Shown here: positions 15,680 through 23,549 of the stretch, piece by piece
Layout: each line of letters starts with the position of its first letter
How positions within the stretch are numbered: the stretch's first letter is position 1
Source: VRUE01 sp963712595
Lineage (GTDB): Bacteria > Actinomycetota > Thermoleophilia > Solirubrobacterales > 70-9
DNA: 64,000 nt
Direction: 5' to 3'
Assembly (NCBI GenBank): GCA_963712595.1
Contig: CAVQIM010000001.1
Span: 620,001-684,000 of the forward strand
Program-made: the position numbers and the translations under genes
Notes under the pieces: generated by a model
Database searches by the model: none
What the model saw: only the letters and a program-made list of their open reading frames with translations
Told to the model about the DNA's origin: nothing

Positions 15680-16639
15680 ATGAAGGTGGTTGCTGCGCTG
15701 CTGGCGGCCGCCCTGCTGCTGGTCGGCGCTGCCGGCTGCGGCGGGAGCGGTGCTGAACCGGGCGCGCCGGTCGGCGCGACGCTCGTGCTCGATTTCACCC
15801 CGAACGCCGTCCACTCCGGCATCTACGCGGCCGAGCGCGAGGGCTTCTACAGGGACGAGGGCGTCGAGCTGACAATCCGCCAGCCCGGCGAATCCTCCGA
15901 TGCGCCGAAGCTGCTCGAGGCGGGGCGCACCGACTTCGCGATCCTCGACATCCACGACCTCGGGATCGCCCGCGAGCGCGGCCTCGACCCGGTGGGCACG
16001 ATGCCGCTCGTGCAGCGCCCGCTCGCCGCGCTGATCGCCGGCGACGACGACGGGGTCGTGCGCCCGCGTGACCTCCAGGGCCGCACGGTGGGAGTCACCG
16101 GCCTACCCTCCGACGAAGCGGTCGTCGACTCCGAGGTCAGCGCCGACGGCGGCGACCCGGCGGCGGTAAAGCGGGTGACGATCGGCTTCAACGCGGTTGC
16201 CTCGCTCGCCGCGGGAAAGGTCGATGCGGCAACCGGCTTCTGGAACGCCGAGGGGGTTGCGCTGCGGAGCCAAGGGGTGCCCGTCCGGATCTTCAAGGTG
16301 AACCGCTACGGCGCACCCCCCTACCCCGAGCTGGTCCTCGCCGCCTCGCGCAAGACGATCGAGCAGGATCCTGGGTTGGTTCGTTCGGTGGTCGACGCGA
16401 CGAAACGTGGGTACGCATTCGCGGTCGAGGAGCCGGCAATGGCCCTGGACGACCTGGTTGCGGAAGTCCCCAGCCTGGACCGCGCCGATCAGAAGGCCCA
16501 GCTCGACGTGCTCCTGCCCGACCTGCGGCCCCAGCCGTTCGACCCAGCGGTGCTGCGCGCCTGGGCCCGGTGGGACCTGGCGCACGGGCTCCTCACCCGC
16601 CCGCTCGACGTAAGCGCCGCCTTCCAGCTCAGTCGCTGA
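15680..16639 (+). CDS. ABC-type substrate-binding lipoprotein, NMT1/THI5-like
   Basis: A 319-residue periplasmic-binding-like lipoprotein. The signal peptide ends in a lipobox (LVGAAGC, Cys near residue 20), and the mature domain begins with LDFTPNAVHSGIYAAEREGFYRDEGVELTIRQPG, the hallmark of NMT1/SsuA/ThiY proteins. Likely ligands are thiamine-pyrimidine precursors, sulfonates or nitrate. It is divergent from the aquaporin gene 81 bp away. No permease or ATPase gene is adjacent in the window, so the partner transporter must be elsewhere. Confidence 0.85.
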   Translation: MKVVAALLAAALLLVGAAGCGGSGAEPGAPVGATLVLDFTPNAVHSGIYAAEREGFYRDEGVELTIRQPGESSDAPKLLEAGRTDFAILDIHDLGIARERGLDPVGTMPLVQRPLAALIAGDDDGVVRPRDLQGRTVGVTGLPSDEAVVDSEVSADGGDPAAVKRVTIGFNAVASLAAGKVDAATGFWNAEGVALRSQGVPVRIFKVNRYGAPPYPELVLAASRKTIEQDPGLVRSVVDATKRGYAFAVEEPAMALDDLVAEVPSLDRADQKAQLDVLLPDLRPQPFDPAVLRAWARWDLAHGLLTRPLDVSAAFQLSR

Positions 16640-16946
16640 GCAAGCCCTCGACCAGCTGGGGCAGCTCGCGCGCCATCCGCGAGCGGGGAACGACGAGGTC
16701 TACGCCCGCTCCCTCTGCCCGCCGCCTGGTCTCGACGTCGACGTGGGAGTAGAAGCCGAGCACGGGCAGGCCCGCCCCGACGACCGCCGCCGCGTCGACG
16801 ACGTCGAGGTCGCAAACGATCGCGTCGACCTCGGGGGGATCCGCCAGGGTTGGCGCGACGACGACCTCGTGGCCGGCGCCCCGCAGGCCCTCGGTCACCC
16901 GGCTCGCCAGCATCAGATCGGCGACGATGGCAAGGACCCGCGCCAC
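16629..16946 (-). CDS. Small receiver-like protein
   Basis: A 105-residue protein that looks like a degenerate response-regulator receiver domain: RVLAIVADLMLASRVTEGLRGAGHEVVVA, then DAIVCDLDVVD at the phospho-acceptor position, then a strand-helix end VDLVVPRSRMARELPQLVEGLL. The usual acidic pair at the N-terminus is reduced, so phosphorylation is uncertain. The GTG start overlaps the stop of the upstream gene by one base (TAGTG), and the C-terminus overlaps the 3' end of the convergent lipoprotein gene by 11 bp. Confidence 0.6.
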   Translation of the reverse strand: MARVLAIVADLMLASRVTEGLRGAGHEVVVAPTLADPPEVDAIVCDLDVVDAAAVVGAGLPVLGFYSHVDVETRRRAEGAGVDLVVPRSRMARELPQLVEGLLSD

Positions 16947-17308
16947 TACAGCGAGCGGCGTTCGCGGAACTCCTCGCGAACGCTCTCCGGCCGGCCCCAC
17001 ATCTGCACGACCTCGGCCCGGCCCTCGCGCACCTCGCGCAATGCCATCTCGCCCCCCACGCCTTCCGCGTCGAGCTTCGCGAGCACGCCTTTCACCGTCT
17101 CCGCTGCGGCGGCGTGGCCGAAGCCGTGGGCGACCAGCAGGCGCCAGTGCCAATCGTCCCGCGAATAAGGCTGGGCGTTGACCTGGCTCAGCGCCACCGC
17201 GGTGTCGACGTACTGGCTCTCGTCGTCGATCCGCAAGTCCAGCTCGAGGTCCGTCCAGTCGGGCGGTATCGAGTCGAGCACCTGCTGGAAGTCGTCGGCG
17301 AGCGACAC
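16946..17308 (-). CDS. Hypothetical protein
   Basis: A 120-residue soluble protein, mixed alpha/beta in appearance, with no signal peptide or membrane helix and no motif I recognise. It opens MSLADDFQQVLDSIPPDWTDLELDL and contains the basic/aromatic stretch YSRDDWHWRLLVAHGFGHAAAAE. It is translationally coupled to the small receiver-like protein downstream. Codon use is like that of the neighbours, which supports it as a real gene. Confidence 0.65.
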   Translation of the reverse strand: MSLADDFQQVLDSIPPDWTDLELDLRIDDESQYVDTAVALSQVNAQPYSRDDWHWRLLVAHGFGHAAAAETVKGVLAKLDAEGVGGEMALREVREGRAEVVQMWGRPESVREEFRERRSL

Positions 17309-17327
17309 GGCACAGCAAGCCTAGCCG

Positions 17328-18677
17328 CTACCCGAAGAAGACCTGCTGCAGGAGAAAGACGTTGAGCCCGATGATCATCGCCGCCAACCCTCCCGCCACC
17401 CCGGTCAGCCAGCGCGGATTGACCAACGGCCCCATCACCTGCCTCTTCGAGGTCAACATCAGCAGCGGCACCAGCGCAAACGGGATGCCGAAAGACAGCA
17501 CCACCTGGCTGGCGACCAGGGCGTCGGTCGGATCGAGGCCGATGCCGAGAACGACCAGGGCGGGAGCGAGGGTGATCGCGCGGCGCAGGAAGATCGGGAT
17601 GCGGCGGCGGATGAATCCCTGCATCACCACCTGGCCCGCCATCGTCCCCACCGAGGAGGAGGCGAAGCCCGAGGCGAGCAGGGCGATGCCGAAGACGGTG
17701 GCGGCGTTGATCGAAACGGCCGACTTCAGCCCGTCGTAGGCGCCGTCGATCGAATCGATCCCGGCGAAGCCGCCTTCGTGGAAGAGCGCTGCGGCGACGA
17801 TCATCATCGAGAGGTTGATCACGCCGGCCAGCGACATCGCGATGACGACGTCGATCTTCTCGAAGCGAAGGATTCGCCGTTTCTCCTCCGCGTCGCGACC
17901 GACGATCCGCCGCTGGGTCAGCGCCGAGTGCAGATAGATCACGTGCGGCATCACCGTCGCGCCGATGATCCCGGTGGCGAGCAGGATGCTCTCGGTACCG
18001 GCGAACCCGGGGACGAACAGGTGCTTCGCCACTTCTCCCCCATCTGGGTTCGCGTGAAAGAGCTCGAAGACGAAGGAGGCGACGACGACCCCGACCAGCG
18101 CGGTGATCGCTGCCTCCAATCGGCGGAAGCCCATCTGCTGCAGGGCGAGGATGCCGAAGGCGCCGGCGCCGGCGATCAGACCGGCCGGGAAGAGCGGGAT
18201 GCCGAAGAGCAGGTTGATGCCGAGCGCGGCGCCCACCACCTCGGCGATGTCAGTCGCCATCGCCACCACCTCCGCCTGCAGCCAGAGCCCGATCGACGTC
18301 CGCCGGGAGAAGGTTTCGCGGCAGAGCTCGGCGAGGTTCCTGCCCGTGGCGATGCCGAGCTTGGCCGACTGGGTTTGGACCACCATCGCAATCAGGTTTG
18401 CCGCGAGGATCACCCAGAGCAGCAGGTAGCCGAACTTGGCGCCGCCGGCGATGTTGGTGGCGAAGTTGCCCGGGTCGATGTAGGCAACGGCGGCGACGAA
18501 GGCCGGGCCGAGAAAGGGCCAGACCCGCGCGAGGCCGCGTGCGTGGCCGTCCAGCGAGCGGCGAGCGGCCCGGGCGACCGCCGCCTCGCCGGGGAGGACG
18601 TCTTCTACGGTGGCTTCGTCAGGGAGAACGTCTTGAGGGGTTGCCCGCCGCTCCTCGGTGGCAGCCGAGGGCTTCAC
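17328..18677 (-). CDS. mntH: NRAMP-family divalent metal transporter
   Basis: A 449-residue transporter with about eleven membrane helices that would import Mn2+ or Fe2+ with protons. The metal-binding helix-1 motif DPGN is present (VAYIDPGNFATNIAGG, near residue 66), as is the helix-6 motif MPH (GATVMPHVIYLHSALTQRR, near residue 240). The N-terminal extension of about 45 residues contains a near-duplicate (DVLPDEATV/DVLPGEAAV). It overlaps the upstream DtxR-family regulator by 4 bp (ATGA) and is the last gene of a four-gene coupled metal operon. Confidence 0.93.
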   Translation of the reverse strand: MKPSAATEERRATPQDVLPDEATVEDVLPGEAAVARAARRSLDGHARGLARVWPFLGPAFVAAVAYIDPGNFATNIAGGAKFGYLLLWVILAANLIAMVVQTQSAKLGIATGRNLAELCRETFSRRTSIGLWLQAEVVAMATDIAEVVGAALGINLLFGIPLFPAGLIAGAGAFGILALQQMGFRRLEAAITALVGVVVASFVFELFHANPDGGEVAKHLFVPGFAGTESILLATGIIGATVMPHVIYLHSALTQRRIVGRDAEEKRRILRFEKIDVVIAMSLAGVINLSMMIVAAALFHEGGFAGIDSIDGAYDGLKSAVSINAATVFGIALLASGFASSSVGTMAGQVVMQGFIRRRIPIFLRRAITLAPALVVLGIGLDPTDALVASQVVLSFGIPFALVPLLMLTSKRQVMGPLVNPRWLTGVAGGLAAMIIGLNVFLLQQVFFG

Positions 18678-19144
18678 TCTCCGGCAGCCCCCTCCACCGG
18701 AGGAAGCAGATCGGGCCCGGGGATCGGGGTGCCGTGGGGGTCGTGGCTGGGTTCGCCGAGCTTCGCCGCAATCAGCAGCTCGAGCTCCTCGGAGATGTAG
18801 TGCTCGAGCACCTCGGCCTCGTCGTGCACACGGTCCTCCGGCATGCCGAGGGCCTCCGAGAGGTAGGCCTCGATTAGTCGGTGGTGGCGGATCACCTCCA
18901 GCGCGACTTTCTCCCCCGCCGGGGTCAGCGTGACCCCCTTGTACGGGACGTACTCGACCAGCGCGAGCTCGTCGAGTCGCTTCAACATCGAGGTCGCCGT
19001 CGCCGGCGTCACCCCGAGCCGCTCGGCCAGCTCGCCGTTGGCGACAGGCCCGGCGCGCTTGCTCGAGAGCGCGTAGATCGCCTTCGCGTAGTCCTCGATC
19101 GCCTCGGTCCCCGGCGCGCGCCGCGGGCTGGCTCCCGTACCCAT
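18674..19144 (-). CDS. DtxR/MntR-family metal-dependent repressor
   Basis: A 156-residue regulator with an N-terminal winged helix (AIEDYAKAIYALSSKRAGPVANGELAERLGVTPATATSMLKRLDELALVEYVPYKGVTLTPAGE) and the dimerisation/metal domain (VALEVIRHHRLIEAYLSEALGMPEDRVHDEAEVLEHYISEEL). The ligands in the HRLIE and HDEAEVLEH segments are conserved. The C-terminal SH3 domain of DtxR/IdeR is absent, as in MntR. It is coupled on both sides (TGATG with the ZIP gene, ATGA with the NRAMP gene), and likely binds the palindromes in front of the multicopper oxidase gene, repressing its own operon. Confidence 0.92.
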   Translation of the reverse strand: MGTGASPRRAPGTEAIEDYAKAIYALSSKRAGPVANGELAERLGVTPATATSMLKRLDELALVEYVPYKGVTLTPAGEKVALEVIRHHRLIEAYLSEALGMPEDRVHDEAEVLEHYISEELELLIAAKLGEPSHDPHGTPIPGPDLLPPVEGAAGE

Positions 19145-20364
19145 CAGACCGAGACCAGCAGGCCGGTCAGGTAGAGGACGGCAATGCCCGCGATCAAGCC
19201 CACGACAGAGAGTGGATGCAGGACGCGCCCCTCGTCGTCGCGCATCGCCGGGGAGATCTGCACGATCACCCGCACGATTGCGCCAACGCCGACGCCGAAG
19301 AGGAGTGCCGCGATGCTGGGATTGAACGCCGCCGCGCCGATCCAGGCGCCGAGGATTGCCGGCGCGCCGGCAATCAGGCCGAGCCCGGCGAGATGGGCGA
19401 GCCGCACCCTCGCACCCGCCCCATCCCCGTCGCGCAGTGGGGTGACGATCGCGAGCCCCTCGGTCGTGTTGTGGATCGCGAAGCCGACGACCAGGAAAGC
19501 GCCGAGGGCGAGGGCGCCGGTCGTGTAGGCCGAGCCGATCGCGAGCCCCTCGCCGAGGTTGTGAAGGCCGATCCCGATCGAGACCAGCAGCGCCATGTAG
19601 AGCCCGCCCTGAGCGGCATGGGCGCCGTCCCGGCGCCGGCTCGTGAGATAGGAGTCGACGCCGGCCAACGCCAGGTAGGCGACGAGCGCTCCGGTGAAGA
19701 CCAGCCCGGAGCCGCCGAAGGCGCCCGGCGCGTCGGCGGCGATCTCCAGCCCCTCCAGCGCGGCGTCGATCGCCAACAGCGCAAGCAGCCCGGCGGTGAA
19801 GGCGATCAGCGCACCGGTCCAGCGGCGACCGATCCGTCGCACGAAGGGCAGCCAGAGCATGCCGAGGCTGACCGGCAGCACCCCGACGTAGACGCCGAGC
19901 AGCGCCATCAAGCCGAAGAAGCTTAGATCCGGCTCCGGGGTTTCGGTGGCAGCGGCGATCTCGGTATCGATCGTGCCGCCGGCGGAGGTGAGGACGAAGA
20001 TCTCGTAGGCCTCGCCCTCGATCCAGGGATAGGAGATCTCCAGCGTGGTCGAGCCGAGCCGGCCGATCTCGCGACCCCCCGCCGCGGCGAAGGGCGCGTA
20101 GGCGTCGTTGACCGCGACCTGGGAGACCTCGACGGGGTCGGGCCCGTCGTTGCGCAGGGTCAGCTCGATCTGCCCCGGCCGCAGCACCGTGCGCTCGACC
20201 GCGACTTCCTCCAGCGGTGGCCCGGTGCGGCCACCGAGCCCGGGGCCGCCGAGCAGGGCGAAGGCGGCGATCGCCGCCGCGATCAGGGCAAGTGGCAGCA
20301 GACCCAGCAGCCAGGCGGGCAGGCGTCCCCCTCGCAGCGGCTCGGCCTGCGCCCCCGCCTCCAT
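19144..20364 (-). CDS. ZIP-family metal transporter with extracytoplasmic N-terminal domain
   Basis: A 406-residue protein. The ZIP core has the metal-binding helix motifs GLHNLGEGLAIG and FAIHNTTEGLAIV (near residues 265 and 295). Unusually, before the eight-helix core there is one membrane helix (residues 17-42) followed by an approximately 100-residue beta-rich domain (EVAVERTVLRPGQIELTLRNDGPDPVEVSQVAVNDAYAPF), which looks like a cupredoxin/Ig-type fold outside the membrane. It is coupled to the multicopper oxidase upstream (TGATG) and the repressor downstream, suggesting uptake of the metal handled by the oxidase. Confidence 0.88.
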   Translation of the reverse strand: MEAGAQAEPLRGGRLPAWLLGLLPLALIAAAIAAFALLGGPGLGGRTGPPLEEVAVERTVLRPGQIELTLRNDGPDPVEVSQVAVNDAYAPFAAAGGREIGRLGSTTLEISYPWIEGEAYEIFVLTSAGGTIDTEIAAATETPEPDLSFFGLMALLGVYVGVLPVSLGMLWLPFVRRIGRRWTGALIAFTAGLLALLAIDAALEGLEIAADAPGAFGGSGLVFTGALVAYLALAGVDSYLTSRRRDGAHAAQGGLYMALLVSIGIGLHNLGEGLAIGSAYTTGALALGAFLVVGFAIHNTTEGLAIVTPLRDGDGAGARVRLAHLAGLGLIAGAPAILGAWIGAAAFNPSIAALLFGVGVGAIVRVIVQISPAMRDDEGRVLHPLSVVGLIAGIAVLYLTGLLVSV

Positions 20365-21545
20365 CAGGCCCTCTCGCCGGAGCCGCCCCAGGGCAGCTCG
20401 CAGTAGGCGGCCGCGGCCGATGCCGCGCTCAGCGAGGAGGGGTCGCCGACCCGGAAGAAGCCGCTCCAGCCGAGCTCGGCGAACTCGCTGACGTGGGCGT
20501 GGAACATGTAGTCGCCGTCGAACGGAAACTTCATCTCCAGGATCCCCCTCTGCCCCTGGCCCTGGATCACGGTGTCGGTGTACTCGCTCGGCTCCAGCGA
20601 GGTGCCGGTCGGGTAGTACTGGAAGAAGTTGGCGTGGACGTGGAAGGAGTTGAGCGGATCGAACTCGAGCGCGTTGACCAGGTAGACGCGAAGCAGATCG
20701 TCGCGGCCGACGCGGATCGGCTCGTTGACGTAATGGAAGCCGACGGTGTTCACCGCGTAGATCTCGTTGGAGAGGTCGAAGTTCGTGTCGAAGCCGTTCA
20801 TCACCATCACCATCTCGTCGGCTTCCGGACGGCCCCGCTTCGGATCGACGATGAAGGCGCCGTAGAGACCGCGGGAGATGTGGCTGGCGAGCGGCGAGAC
20901 GTGGCAGTGGTAGAGATGCACGCCGAACGGCGTGGCCTCGAACTCGTAGGTGAACTCGGCGCCGGGGGCGATCGCGCCGGCGCCGCGGTCTTCGCCGATG
21001 CCCGGCATGCCGTCCATCAGCGCCGGGTGGATGCCGTGGAAGTGCATCGTGTGGGGATGCTCGGAGGCGTTGACGAAACGCAGCCGCAGCCGCTCGCCCT
21101 CGCGTGCGCGCAGGGTGGGCCCGGGGACGCGGCCGCCGTAGGTCCACGCTTCGTACTTGACGCCGGGCGCGACTTCGATCTCCTTGTCCTGAGCAACGAT
21201 CTCCCATTCGCGCAGGACGCGACCGCTGGCGAGGCGCCGGGTCTTGCCGTAGTCGAAGTCCCGCAGGAGCTCGGTCGGATCGAAGCCGTTGGCGCGGTGG
21301 TTCACAGCGCGCCCGGGAGCGAAGCCGGCGTGCGCGAAGCGGCTATGGCCGGCATGGGCATGCGGGGCCACCGCACCGGCGGCCGCAGGCCCGCCGTCGC
21401 CGCGCGGGATCAGGCCGCCGAGGATCGGCAAGCTCGCGCCGGCGGCCAGGGCACCGCCCAGCATCTTGCGCCGGCTCAGCCGCGAACCCGCCTGGGAGGA
21501 CCTCTCTCGCTCTGATTTAGACACGTCTAAAAGATTTTGACACAT
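20364..21545 (-). CDS. Two-domain multicopper oxidase, Tat-exported
   Basis: About 393 residues: a twin-arginine signal (SRLSRRKMLGGALAAG) and two cupredoxin domains. Copper ligands visible are MHFHG and HLYHCHVSPLASHISRGL in domain 1, and SFHVHANFF and FHAHVSEFAE in domain 2. The type-1 copper Cys/His set is therefore in domain 1 and the trinuclear site spans both domains, as in small two-domain oxidases that trimerise. The axial Met is replaced by Leu. It may oxidise Mn2+, Fe2+ or phenols at the cell surface. Start is uncertain: ATG 21545, or GTG 21524, both overlapping repressor boxes. Confidence 0.87.
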   Translation of the reverse strand: MCQNLLDVSKSERERSSQAGSRLSRRKMLGGALAAGASLPILGGLIPRGDGGPAAAGAVAPHAHAGHSRFAHAGFAPGRAVNHRANGFDPTELLRDFDYGKTRRLASGRVLREWEIVAQDKEIEVAPGVKYEAWTYGGRVPGPTLRAREGERLRLRFVNASEHPHTMHFHGIHPALMDGMPGIGEDRGAGAIAPGAEFTYEFEATPFGVHLYHCHVSPLASHISRGLYGAFIVDPKRGRPEADEMVMVMNGFDTNFDLSNEIYAVNTVGFHYVNEPIRVGRDDLLRVYLVNALEFDPLNSFHVHANFFQYYPTGTSLEPSEYTDTVIQGQGQRGILEMKFPFDGDYMFHAHVSEFAELGWSGFFRVGDPSSLSAASAAAAYCELPWGGSGERA

Positions 21546-21550
21546 CTAAA
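21516..21550 (-). promoter_or_regulatory. Tandem DtxR/MntR-type operator boxes
   Basis: A perfect 16-bp palindrome TTTAGACACGTCTAAA (21516-21531) is followed by an imperfect copy TTTTGACACATCTAAA (21535-21550), offset by 19 bp. Both are AT-rich islands in GC-rich DNA and cover the start region of the multicopper oxidase gene, the first gene of an operon encoding a DtxR-family repressor. The form fits the family's operators (A/T-rich ends, two-fold symmetry). Binding by that repressor is inference. Confidence 0.75.
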
Positions 21551-21589
21551 AGTCTGAAGAAGAGCCCCGACAAAAGCCCTGCGACTCCT

Positions 21590-21703
21590 CTGCCTCATTC
21601 GATGAAGCGCTTGGCGTCGGCCACCTCGTCAGCCCGTCGCCGACGCCAAGCCTCTTCCATGAGGCAGGGCAGGGTTTTGGCCTCGCCAGCCCGTCAGCCC
21701 TGC
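21590..21703 (-). ncRNA. Structured leader upstream of the metal operon
   Basis: Two strong hairpins lie here. The larger pairs 21590-21598 with 21659-21667 (CTGCCTCAT/ATGAGGCAG) and 21609-21621 with 21639-21651 (GCTTGGCGTCGGC/GCCGACGCCAAGC). The second pairs 21664-21670 with 21697-21703 (GCAGGGC/GCCCTGC). Their loops are similar (CTCGTCAGCCCGTC and CTCGCCAGCCCGTC), suggesting duplication. Another GCAGGGC-type segment near 21577-21583 offers an alternative pairing. The region lies between a short leader ORF and the multicopper oxidase on the minus strand. It could be an attenuator, or a pair of REP-like repeats. Confidence 0.5.
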
Positions 21704-21714
21704 TTCTTCTGATC

Positions 21715-21774
21715 TCAGCGGTGCTTGATCGTCGAAAGCGACGGCACGACTGCCGGACACGGCTGGATCGTCAT
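21715..21774 (-). CDS. Possible leader peptide, 19 residues
   Basis: A short frame MTIQPCPAVVPSLSTIKHR with an ATG preceded by a strong purine-rich ribosome-binding site (GGGAAGGGGGTGAG). It is the only translatable start in the roughly 490-bp gap upstream of the multicopper oxidase on that strand, and it stops just before the hairpins at 21703. It has no similarity I recognise. It could be a leader peptide coupled to the downstream hairpins, or a chance frame. Confidence 0.35.
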   Translation of the reverse strand: MTIQPCPAVVPSLSTIKHR

Positions 21775-21801
21775 TGCGCTCACCCCCTTCCCTATTGCTC
21801 A

Positions 21802-21829
21802 AATCTTTTTAAGTATTTTAAAAAAGATT
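21802..21829. promoter_or_regulatory. AT-rich inverted repeat
   Basis: AATCTTTTTAA (21802-21812) and TTAAAAAAGATT (21818-21829) form an almost perfect inverted repeat, in an AT-rich block (about 21800-21845) within GC-rich DNA. It lies upstream of the leader ORF and operon on the minus strand and of the ygfZ-like gene on the plus strand, so it may be a bidirectional promoter or an operator. The remaining gap 21830-22037 shows nothing else I can name. Confidence 0.4.
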
Positions 21830-22037
21830 AGAGAAACCAAATAGAGCAGGAAGGGCTTCCTCCTCGCGCGCGGACGTTCCGGTGCCTGCTCGATGGACAG
21901 GGAGGGCGGCGCTGCTTCTATCTCGCCCCCTCCCGAAAAACCGCTCTGCAACGCAGAGTGTCTCCGTCGGGGCCTGCGAAGGTAGATCAATTGCCAAAAG
22001 ACGCAGCCCGAGACCGCCGCTTCCTAGAATCAGTGCG

Positions 22038-22991
22038 ATGGCCGAAGCCGCGACAGTCGAGCTCGACGTCCAGTACAGGCAACTGCGCGAAGAGTGCGGC
22101 CTGCTCGACCGCTCCCAGCGGGGCAAGCTGCTCGTGAAAGGGGGCGAGGCTGCCGAGTTCCTGCAGGGCCAGCTGACCAACGACATCGAGGCGCTGCAGG
22201 CCGGCGAGGGCTGCTACGCGGCGCTGCTCGATCGCAAGGGCCATATCCAGGCCGACATGCGGGTGCTGTGCCCCGCGCAGGACGAGCTCTGGATCGATAC
22301 CGAGGCCGAGACGCTTGTGGCCACGCGCCGCCATCTAGAGACGTACAAGATCGGCCGCGAGGTCGAGATCGAGGACGTGACCGCCGAGCGCGCGCTCTTC
22401 TCGTTGATCGGCCCGGGAAGCGTCACGGTCGCCGGCGCGCCCCCGCTCCCCGAGCACGCCTGCGAGCCGAGCGCGGTCAGCGGCGTCGAGTGCCTCGCCG
22501 CCGGCACGGCACTCGGCATCGACCTGATCGTCGCCGGCGACGACGCCGCCCGCTTGCGAGCCGCCATCGCCGAGGCCGGTGCGCCCGAGGTCGGCCCAGG
22601 GGCAGCCGAGATCCTCCGCATCGAGTCCGGCACGCCGCGCTTCGGCGCCGAGATGGACGCCGGCACGATGCCGGCGGAGGCCGGCATCGTCGAGGCCGCC
22701 GTCGACTTCGAGAAGGGCTGCTACATCGGCCAGGAGACCGTCGCCCGCCTCCACTACAGGGGCAAGCCAAATCGCCACCTGCGCGGCCTGCGACTGAGCG
22801 CCTCGGCGGCGCCGGGCGCCCCGCTCGCCCTCGCCGGCAAGGAGGTCGGCAGGATCGGCGGCAGTTGCGTCTCCCCCGCCCAGGGACCGATCGCACTGGC
22901 GATCGTGCGCCGCGAGGCCGAACCCGGCGCGGAGCTGGCCGTAGGTGAAGATGGCGTTACGGCGCGCGTTGTCGACTTGCCCTTCGGCTAG
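22038..22991 (+). CDS. ygfZ: YgfZ/GcvT-domain folate-binding protein
   Basis: A 317-residue YgfZ-family protein, a tetrahydrofolate-dependent helper of iron-sulfur cluster enzymes related to the glycine-cleavage T protein. The diagnostic motif is KGCYIGQE (in VDFEKGCYIGQETVARLHYRG); the N-terminal QLREECGLLDRSQRGKLLVKGGEAAEFLQGQLTNDIEAL is also typical. ATG at 22038 is chosen because the frame upstream (to 21882) has no family similarity and runs through intergenic sequence. Two radical-SAM-type FeS motifs elsewhere in the window (FbiC) are possible clients, which is inference. Confidence 0.9.
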   Translation: MAEAATVELDVQYRQLREECGLLDRSQRGKLLVKGGEAAEFLQGQLTNDIEALQAGEGCYAALLDRKGHIQADMRVLCPAQDELWIDTEAETLVATRRHLETYKIGREVEIEDVTAERALFSLIGPGSVTVAGAPPLPEHACEPSAVSGVECLAAGTALGIDLIVAGDDAARLRAAIAEAGAPEVGPGAAEILRIESGTPRFGAEMDAGTMPAEAGIVEAAVDFEKGCYIGQETVARLHYRGKPNRHLRGLRLSASAAPGAPLALAGKEVGRIGGSCVSPAQGPIALAIVRREAEPGAELAVGEDGVTARVVDLPFG

Positions 22992-23002
22992 ATTCCGCCC
23001 CG

Positions 23003-23494
23003 ATGGGTCGTGGGAGAGGAGGCAGAGTCGTCGCAGCGGGCTGCGTCCTCGGCGCGCTGGCGTTGACGTCGATCGGCTGCGGCGCCGAGGAACACGTCAA
23101 CGAACCTCGGCCCCAGCCGCCGACCCGGGTCAGCGTCACGATCACGCCGAGGGAGATCACCGTGCAGCCGCCGCGGGTTGCGGTGGGCCCTGAACCGACC
23201 CAGCAGATACCGCAGAACCAACACGCCGGGCAACCCCAGATCCGCTCCAATGCCCCGCTCGACCTCGTCTTCGTCAGCGCCAACCTGACCAACTTCGACT
23301 CGAAACTGGAAATCCGCGGGCCCAAGGACGCGAAATCAGACGCGCTCGTCGCCAACGGCAACGGCTCCTTCCTCACCTCCCTGCCGACCGGCGTCTATAC
23401 GGTCAGCGCCGCCGACATCCCCAGGGCCAAGCCGGTCCGCTTCACCGTCGGCTCCTTCCGCACGTCTTCCCAGAACGACCTGCTGCTGCCGTAA
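23003..23494 (+). CDS. Hypothetical lipoprotein
   Basis: A 163-residue secreted lipoprotein with a basic N-terminus, hydrophobic segment and lipobox LTSIGC (Cys near residue 26). After a Pro-rich linker the domain LDLVFVSANLTNFDSKLEIRGPKDAKSDALVANGNGSFLTSLPTGVYTVSAADI looks like a small beta-sandwich. No family recognised. It begins 11 bp after the ygfZ stop and may be in the same transcript as ygfZ and rmuC. Confidence 0.7.
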   Translation: MGRGRGGRVVAAGCVLGALALTSIGCGAEEHVNEPRPQPPTRVSVTITPREITVQPPRVAVGPEPTQQIPQNQHAGQPQIRSNAPLDLVFVSANLTNFDSKLEIRGPKDAKSDALVANGNGSFLTSLPTGVYTVSAADIPRAKPVRFTVGSFRTSSQNDLLLP

Positions 23495-23549
23495 ATAGCG
23501 GCGATCTCGCCGCGCGAGTACGTCTGCCTCGCTCGTCACCATCGGCGAG

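Noticed and set aside
21799..21990. A 63-residue minus-strand frame ending in Phe/Lys/Ile-rich sequence
   Set aside because: Its C-terminus comes from the AT-rich inverted repeat and there is no ribosome-binding site; it looks like chance.
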